Of a stretch of 58,147 nucleotides of DNA, positions 43,237 through 51,820 are shown in pieces (the first letter of the stretch is position 1; every line of letters begins with the position of its first letter). The DNA comes from an uncultured Eubacteriales bacterium. Lineage in GTDB: Bacteria > Bacillota > Clostridia > Oscillospirales > CAG-272. The stretch is taken from assembly GCA_900544985.1 (NCBI GenBank), contig UQXK01000005.1:1-58147 (forward strand), read 5' to 3'. Made by a program: the position numbers and the translations under genes. A model generated the notes under the pieces. That model was not told where the DNA came from. It saw nothing but the letters and a program-made list of their open reading frames with translations, and did no database searches.

Positions 43237-43977
43237 ATGTTTTATTCTTCAAGAGAAGACGAAATACTTGATTTGCTCGAAAAACGCAACAGCGTTTCGG
43301 TACACTTTTTGTCAAAGGAGCTTGCCGTGAGCGAGCCGACGGTGAGAAGAGCGCTTTCTTCTCTTGAAAAGAGAGGAAAAATAAAGCGCACCTTCGGCGG
43401 AGCTGTTCTGGCAGAGCTTGAAAACCGTGAAACGCCGCTTTCTTTCCGCGAATCTGAGGATATGACGGCAAAAAAAGAGATAGCCGCAAAAGCCGCGGAA
43501 CTTATAAGAGACGATATGGTCATTTTTATGGACGGTTCCACGACGGCGGCGTGCCTTGCGGACGAGCTTTCGAAGTTCAAAAACCTGACGGTTATAACCA
43601 ACAACCCCAGGCTCACGCTCCGCCTTGCGGAGGAAAATATAAGGACGTTCTGCACGGGCGGATTCATGCTCAACCATTCCGCGTCGTACGGCGGCGAATT
43701 CGCGCTCGATTTTATCAAGAATTTCAATGCCGATATAATGTTTTTTTCCTGCCGCGGCATTTCATATAAAGGAGAAATAACAGATTCCTCCGTCGAAAAT
43801 ACGGAGGTGAGAAAAATTATGATGCAGAGATCGAAAAGCCATATTTTTCTTTGCGCCGACAGCAAGGTTGGGAAAACTTTTATGATAAAAGTCTGCGATC
43901 TTTCCCTTGTTGATAAAATAATATGCAATGCGCCGATTCCCGAAAATATGGAAAATATGCTGCGGCATAAAGAGTAA
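43237..43977 (+). CDS. DeoR-family transcriptional regulator
   Basis: Regulator of 246 residues. The N-terminal DeoR helix-turn-helix (VSVHFLSKELAVSEPTVRRA, then LEKRGKIKRTFGGAVL) is followed by a DeoRC effector domain (about 75-235) with FMDGSTTAACLAD, VITNNPR, TGGFMLNHSASYGG and ADSKVGKTFM, typical of sugar-phosphate-responsive members. The ATG at 43237 has AAGG eight bases upstream; an upstream ATG at 43189 lies in the -10 region and is rejected. Divergent from the GH78 operon across a 156-base control region, so it probably controls rhamnoside use. Confidence 0.9.
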   Translation: MFYSSREDEILDLLEKRNSVSVHFLSKELAVSEPTVRRALSSLEKRGKIKRTFGGAVLAELENRETPLSFRESEDMTAKKEIAAKAAELIRDDMVIFMDGSTTAACLADELSKFKNLTVITNNPRLTLRLAEENIRTFCTGGFMLNHSASYGGEFALDFIKNFNADIMFFSCRGISYKGEITDSSVENTEVRKIMMQRSKSHIFLCADSKVGKTFMIKVCDLSLVDKIICNAPIPENMENMLRHKE

Positions 43978-44018
43978 TTATAAAAATATAGGTGAAAAAA
44001 CTTAATAATTTCCTGTTT

Positions 44019-44072
44019 TACGGACAATATATTTATTACACTGTGTGTTTTATTTATGTTGTCCGTTATTTT
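44019..44072 (+). terminator. Terminator of the DeoR-type gene
   Basis: ACGGACAA (44020-44027) pairs with TTGTCCGT (44059-44066), followed by TATTTTTATT. The loop is long (31 bases). Confidence 0.65.
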
Positions 44073-44143
44073 TATTAAAAAAAGAAGTTTATGCCGATTT
44101 TTGCGATACGGCTTTGCTTTAAATTATATAAGGAGTTATTAAG

Positions 44144-44767
44144 ATGAAAAAAATATTTGTTCGCGCGCTTTCTTTTGTTTTTGCCGTGATTTTTGTCTGC
44201 TCACTTATGAGCGTTTGCGCTTTTGCGGCATACGATGACGCCGAGACCGTCACGCTTTCGGGAAGAGGAGCGGTTTATGCTCCTGCCGATATGGTGACGA
44301 TAAACGTTTCCATTGAAACCACCGCGAAAAAAGAATCCGCGGCAAAGGCGGAAAATGACGAAATATTGGCAAAACTCAAATCCCTCGGACATGGAGAAGT
44401 ATCCGAGGAAAGTTATTTTTCATATGAAGATATGGCGACAGGCAAAACGAGCGTATCGAGGTTTTTGATATATACGACCGACGATGTCTCTTCTGTTGAC
44501 GATATAATAAAGAAGATGATAGACATCGGCGTTACGGGAATAAACTGTATATGCTATTCCGTAAAAGACAGAAAGCCATACGAAAACGAAGCGCTCAAAG
44601 CGGCGATAGAGGACGCGGAGAAAAAAGCGGAATTTCTCGGTCTTTCCATGAAATTATCGGAGATAAACGAATTTTTCTGTCATCCTTATTGCGATATGGG
44701 AATGTGCGGCGGGAACGACGGCATGGTCATGATAGAATGTGAAGTTTCCGTTATATATAAAAAATAA
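44144..44767 (+). CDS. Secreted SIMPL-domain (DUF541, YggE-like) protein
   Basis: Exported protein of 207 residues. The signal peptide ends near CAFAAYDD (cleavage about residue 28). The mature part matches the SIMPL/DUF541 family: VTLSGRGAVYAPADMVTINV, repeated KKESAAKAENDEILAKLKSL and the C-terminal ALKAAIEDAEKKAEFLGLSM. A CHPYCDMGMC stretch near the C-terminus, with three Cys and a His, is unusual and might bind metal or form a disulphide. AAGGAG precedes the ATG. Family members are linked to oxidative stress in E. coli, but the role here is unknown. Confidence 0.85.
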   Translation: MKKIFVRALSFVFAVIFVCSLMSVCAFAAYDDAETVTLSGRGAVYAPADMVTINVSIETTAKKESAAKAENDEILAKLKSLGHGEVSEESYFSYEDMATGKTSVSRFLIYTTDDVSSVDDIIKKMIDIGVTGINCICYSVKDRKPYENEALKAAIEDAEKKAEFLGLSMKLSEINEFFCHPYCDMGMCGGNDGMVMIECEVSVIYKK

Positions 44768-44774
44768 GAAGAAT

Positions 44775-45128
44775 AAAAATTTTCGCCAAAATAAACCGGT
44801 GTAGTTCGGTGGGAAGTTCTTTGGTTTACCTTTCTTTCAAGAAAGGTAAGAAAAGGAGGTTTGGAACGTAGTTCCAACACATTACGACAAAGTAAAAAGC
44901 ACGGCATCGCCGTGCTTTTTTGTATGCATTGAATGTTGGGGCTGTCCGCCCCAAACCCCGGACACAAGAAACTTTTCGGGAAAAGTTTCTTGGAACTTCA
45001 AAAGCTTCCTGAAATAAAGTCGTGTTTTTTGAGCAAATTCCTTTGGAATCTCAAAAGCTTTCACCGAAATGAAGTGATGTATTCGGTGCGAAAGTTCTTT
45101 GGCTTACCTTTCTTTCAAGAAAGGTAAG
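44775..45128 (-). repeat. Composite intergenic repeat, copy R5 (two parts)
   Basis: Minus-strand order: palindrome A (45128-45103; CTTACCTTTCTT arms), spacer B, a second spacer B lacking A, palindrome D (44992-44965; CAAGAAACTTTTC arms), GC-rich hairpin (GGGGCTGTCCGCCCC), linker, terminator hairpin AAAAAGCACGGC/GCCGTGCTTTTT (44921-44894). A second partial unit, palindrome A (44849-44826) plus truncated spacer B, runs to 44775. It starts directly at the panE stop codon, in panE's direction, and lies between convergent genes. Confidence 0.9.
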
Positions 45129-46070
45129 TTATTCCTCTGAGAGGGATCTATTGAAGGCGTCTCCGCCCTCTATTGCGTGGACAAGGTCTACTATAAGAGA
45201 ATTGTACGGAACGGGTACTCCGTATATTTTTGCCTGTTCGACGACGGCGCCGTTTATTGCGTCGATCTCTGTTTTAAGCCCCTTTTTGCGGTCCTGATAC
45301 ATAGAAGAGTATCCGTTTTTGAGCTTGACGCAGACTTCTCTTATCGATTCCATAACTTCGCGTCTGTCGAAATACGTGCCGTCCTCTTCCGCGACGGCGA
45401 CCGCCTCATATACAAGCCTTTTTGCGAAATTCCATGCATATTCGTCCTCTATCATGTAACCGATTGTCGTTCCCGTTATGGCGGTAAATGTATTTATAGA
45501 AAGGTTTACAAACAGCTTGCTCCAAATTATTCTCTGTATATCGTCGGATACGACTGTTTCAAAGTTTGCCGCAGAGAGCGTCTCCCTGAGTTTGCCGAGA
45601 TATTTTTTTGCGTTGTGGTTGCTTCCTATCGTCGTGATTCCGAGTCCGCCGTGGAAAATCTTTCCGCCGCCGAGATTTACCGAATTGTGCGTGCTCGTTC
45701 CGATGATTATGTTTTCGGGGTCTACGTATTTTGAAATTTTTCTGTCGTTTCCGGCGCCGTTTTGGAGAGTCATTACGATTGTGTCTTTGCCGAAGATGAG
45801 CGCGTTTGCTTCAAGGGCGGAGTCGGTGTAGTTCGATTTTACAAAGACTATTACCCAGTCTGCGGCTTCCTTGTATTCTCCCGAAAGGCATGCGGTCACA
45901 TTTTTGTAGACGTGTTCACTTTTGTCTTCCTCCACGATGGTGATACCGTTTTCGTTTATTGCATCGACCTGCGGTTTGTAGGAATCTATCATTATAACTT
46001 CATTTTTTTTGCTCAGATATGCGCCGTATAGGCATCCCATGGCGCCTGCGCCGATAACAGCTATTTTCAT
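45129..46070 (-). CDS. panE: 2-dehydropantoate 2-reductase family protein
   Basis: NADPH-dependent ketopantoate reductase-type enzyme of 313 residues. Rossmann motif GAGAMGCLYG (7-16), VFVKSNYT and MTLQNGAGN in the cofactor domain. The catalytic Lys lies in IWSKLFVNLSINTFTA, and a Glu in KKGLKTEIDAINGAVV matches the substrate-binding region. It could serve pantothenate synthesis or be one of the many paralogues acting on other 2-keto acids; no pan genes are nearby. The stop codon touches palindrome A of repeat R5, which probably supplies the transcript end. Confidence 0.85.
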   Translation of the reverse strand: MKIAVIGAGAMGCLYGAYLSKKNEVIMIDSYKPQVDAINENGITIVEEDKSEHVYKNVTACLSGEYKEAADWVIVFVKSNYTDSALEANALIFGKDTIVMTLQNGAGNDRKISKYVDPENIIIGTSTHNSVNLGGGKIFHGGLGITTIGSNHNAKKYLGKLRETLSAANFETVVSDDIQRIIWSKLFVNLSINTFTAITGTTIGYMIEDEYAWNFAKRLVYEAVAVAEEDGTYFDRREVMESIREVCVKLKNGYSSMYQDRKKGLKTEIDAINGAVVEQAKIYGVPVPYNSLIVDLVHAIEGGDAFNRSLSEE

Positions 46071-46498
46071 TGTCTTTTCTCCCGAAAATGTCTCCCTTTT
46101 TCATGGAAGAACAAAAAATTATTCAGAAATAACAGCGTTTTTTATTCGACCAATACTGAAAAATCGGATAAGACCTCGCATGAAACTTTGAAAAATACGC
46201 TTTTGACTGTCACTTAAACGACGCGGAGCAACCTGTTCCCGAAAGGTTTTTTGCTGTATATAACTTAATATTTAATTATATATTTTATTTTGCGAAAGTC
46301 AATATATTTTAGTGAAAAAGTCGTCGTTTTCAGAACACAAGTCCGCGAAATAAAGACAAAACAACTTTCATGATGTTTTTCTGCATACACGCGCCGATAT
46401 ACTTTAAAAAATAAATAATTATAGATTTTTTTCATAATATATGATATCATAAATATGTATAGATATTTTTAAGATTGCAAAAAGGGGAGGTGCGTTTT
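46071..46498. other. AT-rich intergenic region before the Shango operon
   Basis: About 430 bases between the divergent panE and TerB-domain genes. The only structure I can point to is the palindrome ATGATATCAT at 46441-46450, about 50 bases before the first gene of the defence operon. No convincing sigma-A promoter or RNA motif is visible. Confidence 0.45.
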
Positions 46499-48118
46499 TT
46501 GAATATAAAAGAGATAGTCGATATGATACTTTCGGATTCGAAGCTTCAAAAATATCGCGACGAACCGATAATAAAACCCACAAGCTCACTTCCCGGATAC
46601 ACTCCCGAAAAGATAAAGCAAATGCGTTCTATCGCCGTAAACGGAGATGTTTACATTTCCGGACCTTACTGTTTTTACCGCCAAGGCAAATTTATGGAGG
46701 ATTACGAGGACGATTTCGATTACAAGGGAACATATGTTCAGTATTTTCCTACATATCAGGTTATGAGCGACAATGTTCTGCGCGGATATTTTTCGTGGCG
46801 GACGAAGGTGCGCCACGGTGAAATACAGAAGACATCGCTTTCTTTCGCGTACCTTTATGTTTACGAGCTTATAAATCTGATAGGCGTAAAAACTCCCGAA
46901 GAGGGATTTTCCAAATTAAAAGAATTTTACCTTTCCTACCGGGAATATGAACCGTCGCTCGATATGTATTTGAAGCGCTGGATACTCGATTTTGCTGTGT
47001 ACTACAATCTTCCGACGGAGCTTATTAAGGAATATACCGATTCGGATTTCGACAATGCGCTGCTCACTCTTATGGAATATGAAAAATACACCGACGATGA
47101 GCTTTTCTCCGCGATCACGGCGCTTTCTTCCTACAATCCCGACCATTCGAAATTTTTCAAAGAGCATAAAGAGATGTTTTCCGATGTTTCGTGCCGCGTT
47201 TACCGCGCGCTTTCCTTGCGGGACGAGAAACAGGGGCGCTCCTATGCGCGAAAGCTTTTCGGAACAAAGACCGCCTGCATATATAGAATTTTCACATCTG
47301 CCGTTTTTTATGATACGAAAAAATATACGAACTATGAGTACAGGATAAACGATATAAACATATATCGCTGCCGCGAGCGCATGTGGACGTGTGAAAAATT
47401 TTTCGGTTCGAGATCGAAAAATCAGGATCTGGGCATGATGCTTAAAACGGTCGACTTTGTTCTACGTCAGAAAACGGGCTATGGAAAGCCGATAAAGGAA
47501 CCTGTGGTAAAAAAATACGTCCGTGCGATAATCGATTCCGAGACGGAAAAATATCTTTCGGAGTTAAAAGAAAAAGAGAAGAAAATTATAAACATAGATC
47601 TTTCAAAGCTCGGAGGTATTCGCGCCGCCGCGGATATAACAAGGGAAAAACTGACGGCTTTTGACGAGGATACGGAAAATATTTCCGACGAAAATACCGT
47701 TTTCGGTGCGGAGAAAGACAAAAATGAAAGTTTTGATTCATTTTTTGACGACTTGGAAAAAAGAGAAATACCCGCATATAAAAGCGCGGCAAAAGACGAA
47801 AAGTGCGAAACCGGGATTTCCGGAACTCCGAAAGAAGATATTAAAGAAAACGACGCACAATCAAAAATATCGGAAAAAAAGGAAGAGAATCCCTACGGGC
47901 TTGACGAATACGAATTTTTGTTTCTGCACTCTTTGCTCTACGGAGTATCTGTCGGGGACAAGCTATTGAAGGCGGGAAAGATGGTATCCGTCGTCGCCGA
48001 ATCCGTAAATGAAAAACTGTTTGATTTCTTCTCCGATACCGTTATAGATTTCGACGGGGAGAAGCCTTATATAATAGAAGATTACATTGACGAGCTGAAA
48101 GGAAACATTGAAAAATGA
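46499..48118 (+). CDS. sngA: Shango anti-phage system TerB-domain protein SngA
   Basis: Protein of 539 residues with a TerB_N-type N-terminal half (YISGPYCFYRQG, LSFAYLYVYELINLIGVKTP, EPSLDMYLKRWILDFAVYYN) and a TerB_C-type end (about 470-539, YEFLFLHSLLYG ... DFDGEKPYIIEDYIDEL). A variable acidic linker (about 385-465) joins them. The start is TTG at 46499, eight bases after GGGGAGG; no ATG fits. It overlaps sngB by ATGA. TerB protein, DUF2791 ATPase and SF2 helicase in this order is the published make-up of Shango; the assignment here rests on that architecture, not on a search. Confidence 0.82.
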   Translation: MNIKEIVDMILSDSKLQKYRDEPIIKPTSSLPGYTPEKIKQMRSIAVNGDVYISGPYCFYRQGKFMEDYEDDFDYKGTYVQYFPTYQVMSDNVLRGYFSWRTKVRHGEIQKTSLSFAYLYVYELINLIGVKTPEEGFSKLKEFYLSYREYEPSLDMYLKRWILDFAVYYNLPTELIKEYTDSDFDNALLTLMEYEKYTDDELFSAITALSSYNPDHSKFFKEHKEMFSDVSCRVYRALSLRDEKQGRSYARKLFGTKTACIYRIFTSAVFYDTKKYTNYEYRINDINIYRCRERMWTCEKFFGSRSKNQDLGMMLKTVDFVLRQKTGYGKPIKEPVVKKYVRAIIDSETEKYLSELKEKEKKIINIDLSKLGGIRAAADITREKLTAFDEDTENISDENTVFGAEKDKNESFDSFFDDLEKREIPAYKSAAKDEKCETGISGTPKEDIKENDAQSKISEKKEENPYGLDEYEFLFLHSLLYGVSVGDKLLKAGKMVSVVAESVNEKLFDFFSDTVIDFDGEKPYIIEDYIDELKGNIEK

Positions 48119-49425
48119 AAATACCGAAGAGGATAGCGCAGGCTGTTATAAATTCGCTCAAAGGCGGCGTCGTGCCGCGGATAGGGCTTCCTTATATAAC
48201 GGTCGGCAGACAGACCGAGATAAACGCGCTTTTGCACGACGTGGATATAATCTCCGAGGGAGGGGCGTCTTTTCGTTTTATCGTCGGAAAATACGGCAGC
48301 GGAAAGAGCTTTCTTCTCCAAACGATAAGAAATTATGTTATGGACCGCGGCTTTATCGTGGCGGACGCGGACCTTTCGCCAGAACGCCGCTTGCAGGGAA
48401 CAAAGGGGCAGGGACTTGCGACGTATAAGGAGCTAATGCGAAATATATCTACAAAAACACGTCCCGAGGGCGGTGCGCTCAATCTTATACTCGATAAATG
48501 GATAAGCACCGTTCAGTCCGAGGTCATAGCGGACGGAGGAGAGCTCGGATCTCCCGATTTTGAAAAGCAGGTGGAAAGGAGAATATTCGAGGTCGTAAAT
48601 TCCGTGAGCGAAATGGTCCACGGATTTGACTTTGCGCGTCTTTTGACGCTTTATTACAGAGCGTATAAAAACGGAGATGACGAGATAAAGGGCGCCGTTA
48701 CAAAATGGTTTCGCGGAGAATATACGACAAAGACGGAGGCACGCGCGGAGCTCGGCGTCGGTATTATCATAACCGACGATGATTGGTACGAATATATAAA
48801 GCTGTTTGCTTTCTTCTTCAAAAAGGCGGGGTATTCGGGATTTATCATGATGATAGACGAGCTTGTTAATATATACAAGATCCCGAACGCGATAACAAGG
48901 CAATACAATTACGAAAAGATTCTTACGATGTACAATGACACATTGCAGGGAAAAGCGCAGTATCTCGGCATAATAATGTGCGGAACGCCGCAGTGTATAG
49001 AGGACACGCGCCGCGGGGTTTACAGCTACGAAGCGCTTCGCTCCCGTCTTGCGGAAGGGAAGTTTTCGGGCGATGGGCACAGGGATATGCTCGCTCCCGT
49101 CATAAAGCTCGATCCGCTTTCGTATGAAGAAATGCTCGTTCTTACGGAAAAGCTTTCGGAAATTCATGCGGAGCTTTTCTGTTATACGAGAAAAATAAAA
49201 GAAGAAGAGCTTGTCATGTTTATAAAGGTGGAATACGGCAGAATAGGCGCGGACACGCACATAACCCCGCGCGAGGTTATACGCGATTTTATAGAGCTGC
49301 TCGATATTCTCTATCAGAATCCCGATATGACGGCGGAAAAAATGCTTTCTTCGGGTAAATTCGAATATTCAAAACCGCAGAACGAGGCGGACACGGACGA
49401 TAATTTTACCGAATTTGAGATTTAA
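48115..49425 (+). CDS. sngB: Shango ATPase SngB (BrxD-like, DUF2791)
   Basis: P-loop ATPase of 436 residues of the DUF2791/BrxD type. Walker A is GKYGSGKS (58-65), Walker B is FIMMIDELVNIY (about 240-252), and a sensor segment is IIMCGTPQC. The N-terminus PKRIAQAVINSLKGGVVPRI with VGRQTEI is characteristic of the family. It starts in the ATGA overlap with sngA and is followed 29 bases later by the helicase. BrxD proteins also occur in BREX, but no BrxA/B/C/Z/X or PglZ gene is present here. It presumably powers or loads the helicase during phage defence. Confidence 0.87.
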   Translation: MKIPKRIAQAVINSLKGGVVPRIGLPYITVGRQTEINALLHDVDIISEGGASFRFIVGKYGSGKSFLLQTIRNYVMDRGFIVADADLSPERRLQGTKGQGLATYKELMRNISTKTRPEGGALNLILDKWISTVQSEVIADGGELGSPDFEKQVERRIFEVVNSVSEMVHGFDFARLLTLYYRAYKNGDDEIKGAVTKWFRGEYTTKTEARAELGVGIIITDDDWYEYIKLFAFFFKKAGYSGFIMMIDELVNIYKIPNAITRQYNYEKILTMYNDTLQGKAQYLGIIMCGTPQCIEDTRRGVYSYEALRSRLAEGKFSGDGHRDMLAPVIKLDPLSYEEMLVLTEKLSEIHAELFCYTRKIKEEELVMFIKVEYGRIGADTHITPREVIRDFIELLDILYQNPDMTAEKMLSSGKFEYSKPQNEADTDDNFTEFEI

Positions 49426-49454
49426 ACCGTATTTAAAAACGAAAGGGGAAAACT

Positions 49455-51671
49455 ATGGGCGCGTTTGACAGATATGCTCCTTTTATAAAGGATTTCATAT
49501 ATCGAAATAACTGGGAATCGCTTCGTGCCGTGCAGGTCGCGGCGGCGGACGCGATATTCAATACGGAGGAAAATGTTCTTCTGTGCGCTTCCACGGCTTC
49601 TGGAAAGACAGAGGCGGCGTTTTTTCCGATACTTACCCTTTTTTCGGAGGATATGCCGTCGAGCATAGGGGCGATATACATAGGACCGCTCAAAGCTCTT
49701 ATAAACGACCAGTTTTCGCGTCTTGAAGCACTTTGTGCGGAGGCGGATATTCCCGTCTGGCACTGGCACGGGGACGTTTCGCAGTCTCACAAGGCGAAGA
49801 TGTTGAAAAAGCCTTCGGGAATATTGCAGATAACGCCGGAATCGCTCGAAGCGATGCTCATAAGAAAGCACGCGATGATACCAAAACTTTTCGGGGATCT
49901 GCGCTTTATAGTTATCGACGAGGTGCATTCGCTTATGCGCGCGGACCGCGGCGGTCAGACGCTTTGCCTTATAGAAAGGCTTTCCAAGCTTTCGGGTTCA
50001 AATCCCCGAAGGATAGGACTTTCCGCCACTATCGGGGACCCTGAACTTGCGGGACGTTTTCTTGCCGCTGGCACGGGGCACGGAACGGTGATTCCCGAAA
50101 TAGAGTCGAAAGGCACGAGGTGGCGCCTTTCCATGGAGCATTTTTATATAAACGGACCGCAGGCGGCGGATGAAAAAGCAGATGTTTCCGAGCTTCCCGA
50201 TATGCCGACTGACGAAGCGCCGGCAAATGCCGATCCCGGATTCGGATATGTCTTTGAACACACGAGAGGGAAAAAATGCCTTGTGTTTTCAAATTCGCGC
50301 GAGGAATGCGAAGCCGTCACGACCACTCTTCGCGAATACTGCGAAATAAGGCACGAGCCTGACAGATTTCTGATACATCACGGAAATCTTTCCGCCTCAT
50401 ACAGAGAGAGTGCGGAGGAGATAATGAAGGACGAAGAGAAATTTTTCACGACTGTCACGACGGCGACGCTCGAACTCGGTATAGATATAGGAAGGCTGGA
50501 ACGCGCTTTTCAGATAGACGCGCCTTTTACCGTGTCGTCTTTCTTGCAGAGAATGGGAAGAACAGGACGTCGCGGCTCTCCGCCAGAAATGTGGTTCGTT
50601 ATGAGGGAGGATTACCCGGAGGTGCGCGCCATGGTGCCGTCCACCGTGCCGTGGAAGCTTTTGCAGGGAATAGCGCTCGTACAGCTTTACCTTGAAGAGC
50701 ATTTTGTAGAGCCGCCGAAGCTCGACAGGCTCCCGTACAGCCTTCTCTATCATCAGACGATGAGCACGCTCTGCTCTTGCGGGGAGCTCACTCCTGCGGC
50801 TCTTGCGGGTAAAGTGCTTACGCTCAGCTATTTCCACAGGATAGACAAAGAGGACTATAAAACGCTCTTGCGACACCTTATTTCGATAGACCATATACAA
50901 AAAACGGAGACGGGCGGGCTTATCGTGGGGCTTGCAGGTGAGAGAGTTGTGAATTCCTTCAAATTTTTCGCCGTTTTCCAGGAGAACGAAGAATTTACCG
51001 TGAGGTGGGAATCGCAGGAGCTCGGCACTATCGTTATGCCGCCACCCGTCGGCGAAAAAATCGCGATAGCGGGGCACGTATGGATAGTGGAGGAGGTCGA
51101 CAGAAAAAGACACCTTGTATACTGCGACCTTGTAAAGGGAAAGGTGCCCGCATATTTCGGGCTGTGCCCCGGAGATATAAATACCAAAATACTCGAACGC
51201 ATGAGAAAGGTGCTTAATGAGGACACGGTATATCCGTATCTTATGAAAAACGCCGTGGCAAGACTTGCGCTTGCAAGAAAAACGGGGAACAATTCCGGCA
51301 TTGCGAGAGATCCTCTCATAATGCTCGGCGGAAATATGTGGTGTCTTTGCCCGTGGCTTGGGACATACGCCTTTTTTGCCATGGAGAGATTTCTGAAAAT
51401 AAAGTGTTCTTCTCTTCTCGGCATTTCCGCGATAGATTCTTTCCGACCGTATTTTTTGCAGTTTAAGATGAAGGCTACGAAAGAGGAATTTTTCGCTGTT
51501 CTCAAAGCGGAAGCGGCAAAGGAGTTTGACCCCATGGACCTTGTCTATGACGGAGAGGTGCCGACGTTCGAAAAGTACGATGAATACGTGCCGCCGGAGC
51601 TTATACGCAAAGGCTTTGCATACGGTATACTCGATATAGACGGCATGAAAAAGCGCATATCGGAATGGTAA
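49455..51671 (+). CDS. sngC: Shango DEAD/DEAH helicase SngC (Lhr-like)
   Basis: SF2 helicase of 738 residues. Motifs: Q-like VQVAAADAI, Walker A STASGKTEA (46-54), Ia PLKALINDQ, Ib TPESLE, II DEVH (155-158), III SATIGD, IV-V CLVFSNSREE and TATLELGIDIG, VI QRMGRTGRRG. The C-terminal about 300 residues resemble Lhr-type helicases. GAAAGGGG lies seven bases upstream of the ATG. It is the third gene of the operon; helicase plus BrxD-like ATPase plus TerB protein fits a DNA-targeting defence complex. Downstream a new promoter (51710) drives the next gene. Confidence 0.9.
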   Translation: MGAFDRYAPFIKDFIYRNNWESLRAVQVAAADAIFNTEENVLLCASTASGKTEAAFFPILTLFSEDMPSSIGAIYIGPLKALINDQFSRLEALCAEADIPVWHWHGDVSQSHKAKMLKKPSGILQITPESLEAMLIRKHAMIPKLFGDLRFIVIDEVHSLMRADRGGQTLCLIERLSKLSGSNPRRIGLSATIGDPELAGRFLAAGTGHGTVIPEIESKGTRWRLSMEHFYINGPQAADEKADVSELPDMPTDEAPANADPGFGYVFEHTRGKKCLVFSNSREECEAVTTTLREYCEIRHEPDRFLIHHGNLSASYRESAEEIMKDEEKFFTTVTTATLELGIDIGRLERAFQIDAPFTVSSFLQRMGRTGRRGSPPEMWFVMREDYPEVRAMVPSTVPWKLLQGIALVQLYLEEHFVEPPKLDRLPYSLLYHQTMSTLCSCGELTPAALAGKVLTLSYFHRIDKEDYKTLLRHLISIDHIQKTETGGLIVGLAGERVVNSFKFFAVFQENEEFTVRWESQELGTIVMPPPVGEKIAIAGHVWIVEEVDRKRHLVYCDLVKGKVPAYFGLCPGDINTKILERMRKVLNEDTVYPYLMKNAVARLALARKTGNNSGIARDPLIMLGGNMWCLCPWLGTYAFFAMERFLKIKCSSLLGISAIDSFRPYFLQFKMKATKEEFFAVLKAEAAKEFDPMDLVYDGEVPTFEKYDEYVPPELIRKGFAYGILDIDGMKKRISEW

Positions 51672-51709
51672 AAGAAAATTTTGTCGGCGAAGAAAAAACA
51701 TTTCTTTAT

Positions 51710-51737
51710 TGACAAAAGAGTATAAGGGTGGTATCAT
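51710..51737 (+). promoter_or_regulatory. Predicted promoter of the second GH78 gene
   Basis: TTGACA (51710-51715), 16-base spacer, TATCAT (51732-51737), 84 bases before the ATG. Confidence 0.7.
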
Positions 51738-51820
51738 ACACGCAAGATTTTAAAAATACATAAAATCGGAATTTTCAGAAAAATTCGGAATACCGGATTT
51801 TTCAAAAAACGGAGCGGAAT

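Noticed and set aside
46499..51671. BREX system
   Set aside because: Only a BrxD-like ATPase and a helicase are shared; BrxC, PglX methylase and PglZ are absent, while the TerB protein fits Shango.
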